DNA of 64,000 bases from Tetraselmis striata (GCA_006384855.1 VCJN01002241.1:42198-106197), one strand, 5' to 3'; counted from the stretch's first letter, positions 11,602 to 23,188 are shown. Notes: generated from the sequence alone by a model not told the origin. Translations and numbers: made by a program.

Positions 11602-12364
11602 TCAGGAGTAAGGCTGCCCTAAGTGCTGGAGCTGCATCTGCTGGGTGCGGGTAATCGGGGACGATGCCATCCGCCAGGTCGGCTTCTCTAGTCTTGGCGC
11701 CTTTCTCAGTCTATGTACATTGGTCCCATGCATGTCACGGCTAGTGACCGCGTGGATATAGCGGGACAACATGCATGGCCGTGGCCGCCGCGCGAGCACC
11801 ACTGCCGTGAACAGCTTGAACCGGGCGACGAAGGCTTCCCGCACCTTTGGGTTCCGTAGTGGGTCCTTCGCGATGCACACTTCCGAGGCGTTGTGCAGCT
11901 GAGCCCGCGCCGCAGCGAGCCATGTCCCGTCGTCTTCGCTAATCATGGGTCCATAAGGAAACGGGGTATCGTCCGGCGCGTCTAAGAAGAAGAACTTCCA
12001 GCCCCGGAGAGCCTTTGCCCCAACGATGAGGATGCCCAACCATGTTTGTTCCGTGTCGAGAAAGATATACATGTTGTTGTCGCTCGTGTGGGTTGCAACT
12101 CACCTACCTCGGCTCGAGATGGATGCACCCCCTCTCGACCGATTTGTGGTCGATGAGGTAACCGCTGAACTTCGTAGGGGCGCGGTCGTACACAGCGGGC
12201 AACTGGTTGGGTCGTATTGGGCGAGGCGAGGAACCGTGGATGTTGGGTAACGCTGAATGCTGGCGGCGGGTGGGTGATGGTTGAGTCGTACTTGGGTTTG
12301 AATTCGGTATTTGGGAGTAGCCGACATTTTTGCTGCACCATGTCCCATCCGGCCCCTGCGGCAC
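11602..12364 (-). pseudogene. Unknown transposon-like protein, broken
   Basis: The frame ending at 11,602 encodes about 157 residues starting MYIFLDTEQTWLGILIVGAK, with a mix of hydrophobic and acidic residues that looks like real coding. An upstream piece in another frame (about 12,104-12,250) reads PTKFSGYLIDHKSVERG. A GTAGGTGAG donor-like site near 12,105 suggests an intron, but I found no clean acceptor. No family was recognised. Confidence 0.35.
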
Positions 12365-13148
12365 TACAAGCCATCGGCTGCCCCCCGACGTAAGTCGCTT
12401 GTCCGACTATTTGGGCTTTGTACACACGCGTACCGTCGAATCAAAAGCTCAGTACGGGACCCTTCCCCGTTAAAAAGTAGTTACGGGCTAATTACGACCC
12501 TAGAGCACGTTTGTGTCATCCGGCGACACTACATGTGTCCTCATTTACATGCGATCTACGAGCGCCATACGGAATAAGTCTCAATACTTAACACAATTAC
12601 GGGGCTATTACGGGATGGATACGCAGCAAGCCAGGTACTCGACCTGCTACGATATGCGCTACATAATAGCGGAGTGCGAGTCGTCGAGGCGCGGCGCCGG
12701 ACTAATTGTTTTTTGAAAGCAGCTGCGCCTACCTGACGCACACTCGCACACCCGCGACACACTACCGTAGCTGCTCGTCCCCCCACACCCTACCTCCATC
12801 ATGGCCAAGCACGCCAAGATACTTCCATGCACCTCCCATGGCAAAGCTGGGAGGCCTGAAGGCATGACCATATCACTTGGTGGTCCGTGCAGGAAGGACC
12901 GCATTCATGGGGACGTGTTGCATGCACTATTCCCTGGCCAAGCGACCAACTGCGATATCCGCGTTCACCCAGCGCAGCCCCAAGGCCGCCACGCTTTCGG
13001 CTATGATGTTGGGGACATACTGGGCAACTGCGTTGAGCGGAATCAGTAGGACGAAGCCGGGAAGGAGAACCTGCGTGCTGCAGGTTTTCAAGTGTCCGAT
13101 GATGATGTCGTCTCGCTGTATTTTGCGTCGTCCGTACCCGACGCGTTG
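12365..13148. other. No supported gene
   Basis: A plus-strand ORF at 12,801-13,049 (82 codons, starting MAKHAKILPCTSHGK) and overlapping minus-strand ORFs are present. None has a recognised motif or splice support. Confidence 0.35.
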
Positions 13149-13341
13149 CGTATTATACTTTTATCATACTTCTAATTATAGTGTCCACATCTTGAACCCA
13201 TCACCCGAGGCAGTCCCCCCCCCCTCCCCCCCCCCCCCCCCCCACCCCCGTATTATACTTTTATTGTACTTCTAATTATAGTGTCCAGATCTTGAACCCA
13301 ACACCCGAGGCAGTCCCCCCCCCCCCCCCCCCCCCCCCCCA
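13149..13341 (+). repeat. ~99-bp tandem duplication ending in poly-C
   Basis: The units start at about 13,149 and 13,248 (GTATTATACTTTTAT...), share a CTTGAACCCA segment, and each ends in CCGAGGCAGT plus a long C run. The C run may have promoted the duplication by slippage. Confidence 0.7.
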
Positions 13342-13578
13342 CCTCCCTCCTCCGCCCCCGCGCGGAATCTGGCATGGGCGTTAAGAAGGCTTCCGTCGAC
13401 AGTCCATGCCATATTCCCACGAGCCGGAAGCTGGTGTCCAACCTGAAAGGTACAGTGACTCGGCGGGTGGTTGACATGACTGCGTAGAGGAGTTGAATTT
13501 TAAAGTTGTTGACCGCCTCGTGCAGCGTTTTTGATGTTGCTCATGCAGCTAAGGACACGGCGATGATGTCGGCTGGCT

Positions 13579-14460
13579 TTGTCGAATGTTGGCCACACTC
13601 AAACGGGGATCCCTTACCCTATGAAGAAGACGCCGAGGTTTCCCATCGCCGCGCCTCCGTACACAGAGCAGATCTTCAACTTCCGTGCCGGCGCTACACA
13701 TCTGAAAACCATTACTACGCCAAGGAGACCGCGATTGCCGCGTTCCGAGAGTACACCCTCCTCCCCCTCCCTCCCAACCCCACTGCGACCATCCTTGTGA
13801 GTTGTGCTGACGGTGCACCTTGCGTTGTCAAGGAAGCAGGCGAACGTGAGGAACTACCTCGCTCCGGAGTACTCCTCAGATGTGGGCAAGGACGCCCAAG
13901 GTAGGAAGACGGGGCCTTTGCCAAGCGAGGGCCAACTCACATAGGCCCTCGACCTTGCAAAGGCATGGCAACATAGTGAGCTCGAAAGGTACTACCAACC
14001 CGGCAAGTGCCCCCCTTCTAACGTGGTGTTCTAGGGCGTGGAGGAGGTCTCGAGGTGACGCCGCAATCGGAATAAGCCGCAAGTGAGTCGCGTTTGTGTT
14101 CGAAATTGTTCGATTACACAGCCAGACCGCCGCGACAAGAAGTCAACACGCATACTGACTTTCGCAGTTGCTGTGTCAGACCCTCGCCCAATCCCAACGT
14201 TTGGCGGTAATTAAGTCGATCGTATCAAGTGTTCAACCCTCGTCGGCTACGCCATATCCGGCCAAATTGAAGCGGATCGTCGTGGCGCTGCCGCCAGGGG
14301 GCACCACGTTGCGTCGCCAATAAGCTCAACGCTACGATGGACAGGCTGAGGCAACATTCGAAGAAGGCGGGCGGCATCATCAAGCACAACACCGACGCGG
14401 TCAAGCACATGGCCGTCACGCAAGCCTTCCAAGCAGTAATATTGCAATCACGTTTAATTC
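13579..14460 (+). pseudogene. Exon fragments of an unknown transposon gene
   Basis: Several plus-strand pieces read like coding sequence: ALSRKQANVRNYLAPEYSSD at about 13,820-13,880, AKAWQHSELERYYQPGKCPP at 13,958-14,020, and MDRLRQHSKKAGGIIKHNTD from 14,337. Stops and frame changes lie between them, and GTGAGT near 13,796 could be a donor. I cannot assign the family. The arrangement ends at the hairpin at 14,460. Confidence 0.35.
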
Positions 14461-14578
14461 ATAACATTTCGGCGTTTTATCAGATTGGGCTGAAAATCAG
14501 TGCGTTGGAAAGCCCGCGACCTGCGCTTTCCAACGCACTAATTTTCAGCCCAATCTGATAAAACGTCGAAATGTTATG
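14460..14578. repeat. 119-bp near-perfect hairpin
   Basis: Arms 14,460-14,513 and 14,525-14,578 are 54 nt each with only two mismatches, around an 11-nt loop. No clear target-site duplication was seen on either side. It could be a foldback mini-transposon or a small-RNA precursor. Confidence 0.9.
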
Positions 14579-15262
14579 GCCTGTCAAAGTTACCCCCCTG
14601 TTCTGGTATCCCAGCCAGCCCTCTCACTGTGGGTGGGTGTGCATGATGGGGGCATGTGATGTGCCCTTCCACGCAAGCTCCCAGGCGCGAGGACCCCTTG
14701 CATAGGTCTACTCCACTTACGCGGACCCCGTCATCATTTTGGCTTTACCCTTTGGATGATGGGTGACATGTGTGACAACATGCGCGCAGACCTGTGCAAC
14801 AATGGCGACACTGTTGTCGAGGGGGCCAGCCCGCGCTTAGCCTACGGTAAGGGCGGTATACGCATGCACCTATGGAATCGAAGGCACTTCATGTGTGCTA
14901 CTTTCACTCAACGAGGCGCGGCCAACGGCGCTTATCTTGTAGCTTGGAAAATTGTGGGATGATTGGCCCCGTCACAACGACGGGATTACTGGCACACTCT
15001 CATGGAAATGCCATGCATTGCATCGGTAGCGTGCATGGATTGGGCTCAATCTCGGTCGTCTTTCAGCGCATGCATACGTCCACCCACCACCGGCAGCGCG
15101 CGGGCATATGCGAAGGATGTTAGCTACGCCGCCAACAAGTTGCCCCCTATTCATCGCCCGTTTTTTCTGTGGTTTTAGCCATGTGCCAAGCAATGCAATT
15201 GCCGAAGAACAATTCAAAAAGTGCGATAACCGGGAGAAACGGCTGCTTGGCGTAGGAGATTT
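14579..15262. other. No gene seen
   Basis: Short ORFs only, without motifs. It forms the left flank of the large CACTG element. The last three bases are TTT. Confidence 0.4.
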
Positions 15263-15284
15263 CACTGTGAGATTCAGATGTGAC
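15263..15284 (+). repeat. Left terminal inverted repeat (22 bp)
   Basis: Perfect inverted match to 25,771-25,792 and 23,189-23,210. Confidence 0.85.
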
Positions 15285-15522
15285 ATACGGGTGACGAAGC
15301 ACTACTACTAGCGACTATTATTTATCCGTGAAGGCTGCTGCTGGTGGCGGCACGTCCATCCAGTTACGTGCGAGTACATCCGGCGTTATTGCCGGCGGGC
15401 GATAAATCCTTTTTGTCATCATTCTGGTAGTCGTACGAGCCCGGTAAAATGTTACATGGCACTGACGTATAAGGTACAAGGTTGTCCGTGTAGTACCGGG
15501 TAGTACGCGATATATTTATTGA

Positions 15523-15563
15523 GCCGGTACCGGGTATCTAGTACCCGGTACCCGGTACCCGGG
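15523..15563. repeat. GTAC-rich palindromic run
   Basis: Built of overlapping CCGGTACCGGG and GTACCCG units, so it is self-complementary. Similar GTAC-rich tracts occur at 461-482, 4753-4845, 26,884-26,915, 31,737-31,755, 35,243-35,262 and 36,046-36,080. Confidence 0.6.
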
Positions 15564-15983
15564 CACGATGACGAGTGGTCCTGTGGATAACTACGCCTAT
15601 TAGTACATGGGAGCGCAAATCGCAGCCGTTGTATTTGGTAACAGTGGGGAATTTTGTGTACATTACAGCTAGTACTGCTGAACGGGCATGCCAGCCGTCC
15701 GATCAAAGGTCATCAGATGGGCGGTTTGGCTGCCATGTTTTGCCAAAGAGTGCTCACGTTACATAAATATTCGCGAGGGGGAGGGCGGGGGCAGGCAGCG
15801 GTTTGCCGAAGAATGATTGAATTACAATATTCGCGACAGCTGCCATCGGGAAATGTGGCCCGGGGGGGGGGGGGGGGGGGGGGGGGGAGGCGGGCGGGCG
15901 TGGTCCCCCCGCCGCCCCCTCCCCCCCCCCCCCCCCGCCGCTCCCGCCGGGGGAGTGAGGGGAGGGGGGTTAGGGGGCGGGGG

Positions 15984-16202
15984 CTACTGCTTGTTCTTGC
16001 GTGCCCGGGGGACCCTCCGCTTCGACGATCTCGCTGCCTCCGCCTCCGCCTCCGCCTCCGCCTCCGCCTCCGCCTCCGCCTCCGACTCCGCGACCGTCAG
16101 TTTCTTACCTCGGCGTTTCTTCACTGGCCTCTTCCGCTTCTTGTCATCCGTCAGTGTCTTCACCACCCCGCCGGGAGGCTGTGCCGTCGACGACGCCGCC
16201 AT
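15984..16202 (-). CDS. Small basic protein with Glu-Ala repeat
   Basis: The ATG at 16,202 gives 72 residues with a strongly basic core (KKRKRPVKKRRGKK), a likely nuclear signal. A run of about eight Glu-Ala pairs follows, encoded by a GGCGGA-type hexamer repeat, and the end is basic. Upstream on the same strand, 16,278-16,704 holds pieces that may belong to the same transposon gene (EEDEKDMRKRVTRWARN, then after an acceptor FVRERRKAHLNAKAST). No family was recognised. It could be the last exon of a larger element protein. Confidence 0.35.
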   Translation of the reverse strand: MAASSTAQPPGGVVKTLTDDKKRKRPVKKRRGKKLTVAESEAEAEAEAEAEAEAEAARSSKRRVPRARKNKQ

Positions 16203-16704
16203 GAGCTTCCTTACCTTTCGCGTCGGGACGCCCCCTTGTGCCCAGACACCCACAACAAGCCACAATCGTTTCGCCTTTAAGCGGCTGAGGATGCGGCCTC
16301 CTCGGCCACCACGAGTTGCGCCGCTGGCACTGTGGAAGCCTTGGCGTTGAGGTGGGCCTTACGGCGCTCCCGGACGAACCTGCGCGCGGCACAAGTTAGC
16401 CACGAGTGGGTGCGTGCTAATGTGGAGGATGGAGTGTTTTGTTGCGCGCCCACCTTGTCACGCGTTTCCTCATGTCTTTCTCGTCCTCCTCGATGCCGGC
16501 GGCGCGGACACGCGAGACAACAAGGCTCGCCGCCCACTTTTGCCCGGGGGGGCGAGGTCGGCCATGGCGCTGTGAGCGGTGAAGGGGGGGGGGGGGGGGG
16601 GGGGGCGAGGTGGAGAAACTAACACCCAGTCGACGACCGCCTTCCGCAGCAGTCAACGACACATCGGAGGCGAGGAGCAGCGCGCCACTACTATTTATAT
16701 GCAC
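16203..16704 (-). pseudogene. Upstream exon pieces of an element gene
   Basis: Two minus-strand fragments in different frames, joined by a plausible CGCGCGCAG acceptor, are rich in Arg, Lys and Ala. A poly-G run (poly-C on the coding strand) follows at about 16,587-16,605. The order suggests a nuclear DNA-binding protein. This is inference only. Confidence 0.3.
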
Positions 16705-16965
16705 GTATTGTCAAGAGCTAGTCGGCGCGGCATTGTGTCGGTGTAATTTCGCAATGTTTATTGTTGAAGTAGCACGGCGTAATGGATACGGCGAGTGAAT
16801 CCGGGATAATGTGTGCGACGAATGTGCGCGCGCAGCGTTGTGCGGCGGTGTGCGGCGGTGTGCACCGATGTTAATATAGTGTGAATATCATATCGGCCGT
16901 AGACGATCAAGTCTGGCAGCACCGCCCGTGCTTGTAAATAAGCGACAATGGATCTAGTCTCCCGC

Positions 16966-18130
16966 TAGTGTGTGCACCGCCAGTGCACTCCGCAAGCCTC
17001 GCCTCCATCCGCGTCGGAACCGGTAGTAAGTGTTGTTGTGTGCGCACATCGTGACAACATAACACGGTGGCAATTGCAATTATTAGCGGTGGATAATGTG
17101 AAGGCGTTTTCGAAATCGACAAAGAATGAGGCGGTGCTGGCGGAGTGCATTGGCGGTGCATAGAATAGCGTGTCCCTGGGGTTTTGGCTGCATCGGACGC
17201 CGTATTCCCACCCATCCGGCACGGAATGTCCGGTTTTCACACATTTGTGTGTTAATAAAGTGTGAATATTACGCGTCTTTTACGCCGGGTGGATGGGCAT
17301 CCGGCGTCCGATGCACCCCAATTATTTGCAGCACGCTACTCTACGCACCCCCAGTGCACTCCGCAAGCCTCGCCTCCATCCGCGTCGGAACCGGTAGTAA
17401 GTGTTGTTGTGTGCGCACATCGTGACAACATATAACACGGTGGCAATTGCAATTAGCGGTGGATAATGTGAAGGCGTTTTCGAAATCGACAGAGAATGAG
17501 GCGGTGCTGGCGGAGTGCATTGGCGGTGCATAGAATAGCGTGGTGCTGGGGTTTTGGCTGCATCGGACACCGTATTCCCACCCATCCGGCACGGAATGTC
17601 CGGTTTTCACACATTTGTGTGTTAATACAGTGTGAATATTACGCGTCTTTTACGCCGGGTGGATGGGCATCCGGCGTCCGATGCACCCCAATTATTTGCA
17701 GCACGCTACTCTACGCACCCCCAACGCACTCCGCAAGCCTCGCCTCCATCCGCGTCGGAACCGGTAGTAAGTGTTGTTGTGTGCGCACATCGTGACAACA
17801 TATTACACGGTGGCAATTGCAATTAGCGGTGGATAATATGAAGGCGTTTTCGAAATCGACAGAGAATGAGGCGGTGCTGGCGGAGTGCATTGGCGGTGCA
17901 TAGAATAGCGTGTCCCTGGGGTTTTGGCTGCATCGGACGCCGTATTCCCACCCATCCGGCACGGAATGTCCGGTTTTCACACATTTGCGTGTGAATATAT
18001 ATAGTGTGAATATTACGTACGCGTCTTTTACGCTGGGTGGATGGGCATCCGGCGTCCGATGCACCCCGAATCTCACCAACACGCTACTCTACGCACCCCC
18101 AACGCACTCCGCCAGCCCCGCCTCTTTCCG
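16966..18130. repeat. ~370-bp tandem array of foldback units
   Basis: Phase markers (TGTGAATATT) at 17,261, 17,631 and 18,005 give periods of 370 and 374 bp. A fourth unit is partial on the left. Inside one unit, 17,261-17,376 pairs imperfectly with 17,498-17,613 in inverted orientation around a ~120-bp spacer. As a result both strands encode nearly the same peptide (MHRQCTPQASPPS on plus, MHRQCTPPAPPHS on minus). The units are close in sequence, so amplification looks recent. Confidence 0.85.
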
Positions 18131-19112
18131 CGCAGGTCCTACGTTCCATTGTATGTATATACATACGTATATGTACTGCTCCGAAACCAGCCCAAACTTA
18201 ATGAGTGCACAAGTGTAAATGGGGGAGGGGGGGGGGTGTGTGGCGGCGGGGCATCCACTCACACATACCCCGGCGATGCATGACAGATATTACATGCCGT
18301 GGCGGGTCGGCGGGCCGACCCGGCGGGCCGACCCGGCGGGGGGGGGGGGGGGGGGGGGGGGGGCGTCTATTCAACTACACGTGCGACAGTGTCGTTTCGT
18401 GGAGCAGTATATGTGCCCGGCCTCATTTATACCGCCCCCTACCTGCGCTGCATGGTCCACCCCTACGAATTACTCAGCACAAACCGCCATTACTTAATAG
18501 GAACCTAGCACAGCCAGGCTTATATGCCCGCTTTGCCGATCAACTTCTACGCACTTTCCGTCCCTTAACCGCCGGACATGGGGTTAAGCCGCCAGCCTCG
18601 GCAGTTGCTTAGCCAGACTTGGCATCCCGTCCCGTGTCCATGGCTTCGCAGCTCTGCCGCCGGCACACGCCGAGTCCGGCGCTTGCTGCCGCGGGGTTGC
18701 GCACGCATGCACGCACGGTAATACGCCGCCGACGCCGCCACGCTTATTTCCACCACCTTCGCCAGCCGCAGCTTCGCACGCCGTTCCACCGACATACGAA
18801 ACGCACGAATCCCCCCCCCCCCCCCCCCCCCCCCCCCCCGTCCCCGCGTCATGTACATTATATTCGAGGCGACTATGCGGGGCGCAGCACACGCCGCGGC
18901 TTGGGTCGGCGGAGCGGCATGCGGCGGGAGCCCTAATGGCCGGGCAGTATCCACACCCACACAGGCACCGCCGCTCACCTCCGACGCGGATGAACCGCCT
19001 CCCAAAGGAAACATGCCGGTTGGTGGTAATCCCAGCAGGCGTGGGGTGCCGGCGCCGGTACTGGTGCGACGGAGCTGTCGCGTCAGGAACCGCACCGCAT
19101 GTGGAGCAACAC
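18131..19112. other. Spacer with long homopolymer runs
   Basis: Contains a 26-base poly-G run (18,338-18,363) and a 29-base poly-C run (18,811-18,839), opposite in sign and about 450 bp apart, so they could pair. A direct repeat of GGCGGGCCGACCC precedes the G run. No gene was recognised. Confidence 0.5.
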
Positions 19113-19742
19113 ATGGCGGTGCCGGCCCCACCTATGTCTAGGGCCACCTCCTCACAACACCCCGCCACGACGGCGTCGGCCACCGCCGACGGCGCCGTTG
19201 CGGGGGGGGACGCCCTGCCAGGCGACGATGATGCGCCTGGTGCGCCGCGTCAGGAGGCGGAGGAGGCCGTGGTCGAGGCGACTGATCGGGCTGAGGGGGT
19301 TGTCGAGGCGAGCGAGGCTGCGCTCGCGCCACCCGCCCCGCAGCCACCTGCGGGACATGCCGACTTGCTCGTCGCCATGTTGACCGGAGCACTACGAGCA
19401 GTGGCGGGAGGCGGCCACATGCACTATCATGTGCGTGTCCTGGCCGGACGCCCGTCATGCGTGGACTGCGGCCAACGGACGGAGTGGGAGTGTTGCTGCG
19501 ACGGCACCCCGGCTTTGTGCGGCCCCAAGTACCCATGCATGGCGACCCATCAGCGGGCAGTCCTCTGCCCGACCACGGCCACGGTGAGGGCGGAGTTCCG
19601 CCATGTCAGGGACGCGTTCCACGACGCGACTCGCGCCGCCGTGTGTGAGGCTTCCGAGAAGGCACGCGCGGCTGGTAGGGTGCGCAGGGTGAGGCGGCGG
19701 ACGGCCCAGGAGCTGAAGGAGAGCGAGACATGCCGTCAGTGA
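19113..19742 (+). CDS. Cys-rich zinc-ribbon-like element protein
   Basis: The open frame extends to 18,936, but the ATG at 19,113 is the more credible start, giving 209 residues. The first half is Ala/Glu/Pro-rich and acidic. From residue 116 it reads CVDCGQRTEW, then CCC, LC, C and H. This spacing (C-x2-C ... C-x-C ... LC ... C-x3-H) resembles the C-terminal cysteine domain of piggyBac-type transposases. A basic tail (RVRRVRRRTAQ) ends the protein. In a CACTG element such a domain would be unexpected, so the family is only suggested. It may be the last exon of a longer gene. Confidence 0.45.
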   Translation: MAVPAPPMSRATSSQHPATTASATADGAVAGGDALPGDDDAPGAPRQEAEEAVVEATDRAEGVVEASEAALAPPAPQPPAGHADLLVAMLTGALRAVAGGGHMHYHVRVLAGRPSCVDCGQRTEWECCCDGTPALCGPKYPCMATHQRAVLCPTTATVRAEFRHVRDAFHDATRAAVCEASEKARAAGRVRRVRRRTAQELKESETCRQ

Positions 19743-19777
19743 GGTCGGGCGCAATGTCATTGGGTGGGGCACACGGA

Positions 19778-20100
19778 CGTGTAACACTTGCACTTCGTGC
19801 GTACTGCTGGGTTACATCCAAGCGGTGTCACACTATGCAACCGGAAAGGCTGCGTTGCTACTGCAAACGATGCTACGCCTCACGCGGTAGCAACCGCTGC
19901 CCCGCCTATCCCACAGCCGCTGCCCCCCCCCCCCCCCCCCCCCCGCGCGGGATCCCCGCCACCAGCAGCTTGCACTTGCACTTTGCGCGTACTGCTGGGT
20001 TACATCCAGGCGGCGTCACACCGGAAAGGCTGCGTTGCTACTGCAAACGATGCTACGCCTCACTCGGTAGCAACCGCTGCCCCGCCCATCCCACTCGGGA
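19778..20100 (+). repeat. Two ~200-bp repeat units with poly-C cores
   Basis: Units start near 19,778 and 19,972 and contain TTGCACTT, CTGCTGGGTTACATCCA and a GCAACCGCTGCC segment. The first ends in a long C run. Three more units occur at 23,211-23,770. On the plus strand they encode a Cys-dense peptide (RCYCKRC), but the C runs make translation through the units doubtful. Confidence 0.7.
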
Positions 20101-20631
20101 TGCTGAGAGCAGCTAAAGGGCACCGGGGGCGGGGCAAGAGGGAGCAGGGCCAATGATTGTGGAAGAGCGGGGACCCGCTTGCATGCCATCGTATTATATC
20201 TTGCACAATATCTGTTGCTGCACTCATATCTCACATCACTAGCTTAGCTATAGTGATTCCCCCCCCCCCCCCCCCCCCCCCCCCGCACCGCGTACGCACA
20301 AGCCTGGGTATACGCATCAACTGCCCGCCGGGATGAGAAACTGGTATTGGTAGTGTGTCTGTGGGGTGGAGGGGGGGCAAAAGAGCTGCCAATTGCTGCC
20401 AAGCTGGTGCGTTACATTGGGGGAGGCGCTGGGCAGACAATTGGGGCTCGCTTCAGAGCATTGTCTAGTGCCTATGCGGCTGCGCCGCCTCCGCCGCATG
20501 CAGACTCTCCGGGCTCACCAGCACCGCCACCTCAGTCAAGCGGCCCTGCATCCCGCAGCCCGCCGCCGCCAGCCAGATCAGAGGTATCCAGAAGCCAGTG
20601 TTGGGGTTGTTGCGGCATGACCGCATAGTTT

Positions 20632-22601
20632 TCAGCGGCTGCCGTCCACAACTTGTAATGCATCCCTTTCCGCCGATTCCGCTGTATGCGCTGTCTTGGC
20701 GCCGCGCTGCCCCGGCCGCCGCGCCTTGGCGCCGCGCTGCCCCGGCCGCCGCGCCTTGGCGCCGCGCTGCCCCGGCCGCCGCGCCTTGGCGCCGCGCTGC
20801 CCGGCCGCCGCGCGTTGGCGCCGCGCTGCCCCGGCCGCCGCGCCTTGGCGCCGCGCTGCCCCGGCCGCCGCGCCTTGGCGCCGCGCTGCCCCGGCCGCCG
20901 CGCCTTGGCGCCGCGCTGCCCCGGCCGCCGCGCCTTGGCGCCGCGCTGCCCCGGCCGCCGCGCCTTGGCGCCGCGCTGCCCCGGCCGCCGCGCCTTGGCG
21001 CCGCGCTGCCCCGGCCGCCGCGCCTTGGCGCCGCGCTCCCCCGGCCGCCGCGCCTTGGCGCCGCGCTGCCCCGGCCGCCGCGCCTTGGCGCCGCGCTGCC
21101 CCGGTCGCCGCGCCTTGGCGCCGCGCTGGGTATCGAGTCCTCCCCTCCCTAGTGAGCGCGTCCACCTGCGCCTTGCGCTCGGGGCCGTCCTCCTCCGTCA
21201 CCACATTCTGCAACCCCCACCGCGTGACGAACCACGCAGCTCCTAGCAGGCGCTTGTACATGTGCCCAAGCACCGCCTGGGGACGCGAAGCTCCTTCTCG
21301 GTCATGATCGCCTTCACCCGGGCCTCCTCGAGCAGCGGACCGGCGTTAAGAATGGAAAACGTTTCCATGTGGTTCAAGCAGTCCTCCATGACCCAGCCGG
21401 GCTGCACCGTCACCTTGCCTGACCCTGCAGTCATGGAGGGGAATGCCGTCACGCCCACGCCCACGCACGCCCACGCCCGGGGGGGGGGGGGGGGGGGGGG
21501 TGTTTACAGATTCTTGGACACTGCAAACGAAGGGCGCAACCCGCGTTCAAAGTTGCTGGGTATCGGGACTAAAGCCTGGCGCCGGTCTTCCTGCTTCATA
21601 GCTCGGAATCCAATGTGGCCCTGCACGGTGACAAATTTCCTCCAGAAGTCCCTTCCCAAGCCAAAAAAAAACAGGTGGAACGACGCGAGGGGGAAGAGGT
21701 TGACCATGCTGACATAGCCCAGGACCACATGCACATGGCACACGCCATGGCAGCCAGTGTTCTGCTTGGCCTCCGCCAGCCGGGTTGTGTTGACCGCACG
21801 CCGGGCAAGGTGCGTGATTCACTGGACAAGTCATCGCCTTCATGGACGGTTACCAAGCGAGCCTCCCCGTCCGCATCCACAGGGGGGTGCTCCTGGGCAG
21901 CCGCCATATATAGCCTCCACAACCTGCCACGCCGACCGGGCGGGTGCGTGTGATTCCATACAACCGCAGTTGAGTGGTGCCACCAGCACGCAGGCCGGGC
22001 CCACTCACCTCTGAACGCAGAAGGCCCACAATGCCCCCGTCCTCGAAAACAGCGCGCCACTGGGTCGCCCCGCCGTAGTCCTCCAACACCCACTCGGTAA
22101 CGACGCCGGTTATCACGCCGTAGTGCCATACTCCCCGGAACTTCTTGGCGATGACCTTCATGTAGAAGTCGCCGGGATCGCCTTTCCATATCACGCCCTC
22201 ATCGCGGGTTCCACGCCCGCCGGCGGCCACGCAGGCGCGTCGATGTCCATACCGTCTTCGCCAACGGGGTCCTCCCCCACGCCCATCACATCGTCCACCT
22301 TCGAGCCGCCGTCGTCCGAGACCGGCGCCGGCGGGCCGTTTCCGACGGCTGCAGCTACTCCCGCTGCCGCCCCTGTTGTTGTTGCTGCTGCTGCTGCCGC
22401 CCCTGCTGCTGCTGCTTGTGATAAGGCGGCCTTGCGGCGCAACTTAGCCGCACGCTTCAACGAGTGGCTACAGTTCGGGAATTTTAGGAAGTGCCGCTCT
22501 CGCGCCATCTTATCACATGTGCACGTCACGTTGCCCCGGCAGTGCTTGCATGAGTACACGCCATCCTTCGACACACTCGCTATCCATTCCTTTGCCGGCA
22601 T
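20632..22601 (-). pseudogene. BED-finger plus Tudor-like element gene, copy A
   Basis: From 22,601 the product starts MPAKEWIASVSKDG and has a C-x2-C ... H-x5-C finger (CKHC to HFLKFPNC), like BED fingers of hAT-type transposases. An Ala-rich linker follows. A one-base indel near 22,205 shifts to the frame with VIAKKFRGVWHYGVIT and WRAVFEDGG, a Tudor/Agenet-like motif ending at a GTGAGT donor. Downstream pieces are FGLGRDFWRKFVTVQGHIGF (about 21,680), an intron with poly-C (21,479-21,500), GWVMEDCLNHMETF, then a frame shift near 21,280 into WFVTRWGLQNVVTEEDGPE and the 30-bp repeat tail. Not functional as it stands. Confidence 0.5.
20698..21128 (-). repeat. 30-bp GC minisatellite A, ~14 units
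   Basis: The unit is GGCGCCGCGCTGCCCCGGCC plus GCCGCGCCTT. On the minus strand 30 bp equals ten codons (RRQGAAAGAA), so the array extends the element gene in frame. One 29-bp unit at about 20,788 shifts the frame near the far end. Units differ by a few substitutions (TGCCCC/TCCCCC). Confidence 0.85.
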
Positions 22602-23188
22602 GCCTGCTGCCGCGCGCGGGGGGCGGGGGGGGGGGGGGGGGGGGTTGAGAGTTGGGGTGGATGTAACCCACCACCGGCAGGCAACACAGATGCGAGTGCG
22701 CGGCTGTCCGCGCTTGATTCAACGGTGAGCGGCGGTGACCGTGAGGCGACCCCGTACTTCATGCGCGTGCTGGGGCGTTACACAATCATCAGCAGTTAGG
22801 GCGGCTGCATTAAAACGCGCACCTACGAACACCACCTACCGCCTACCACCTACCGTACCACCTACATCCGCCCACACCTCCGCCCGTCGTGCCGCACATC
22901 GCCGCACACCGGGGGGTCAGCGGTCAGCGATGTGCGGTCAGCGATGTGCGGCGATGTGCAATGAGTGCGTACATCCGCCTGTACTTAGCCCGGGTGCTCC
23001 GCGTCGGCGGGCGACACGCGAGCCCGCGTGCGCATATCAATTTGATGAAATTATGGAAACGAGAAATTCATATAGTACTTTACAGGTCGCGCGCGATAGT
23101 CGTCGCTACTGGGTATGAAATCCACGTCCCTCGTCCGTCCCGTATCGTCCCCGTATGTCGTCGTTCGTCACCAGTAGGGCACATTTAC

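Noticed and set aside
16966..18130. CRISPR array
   Set aside because: Units are ~370 bp and contiguous, without alternating short repeats and unique spacers, in a eukaryotic setting.
20598..21307. Plus-strand ORFs through the 30-bp minisatellite
   Set aside because: A 30-bp period without stops opens several frames automatically. The flanking coding pieces are on the minus strand.
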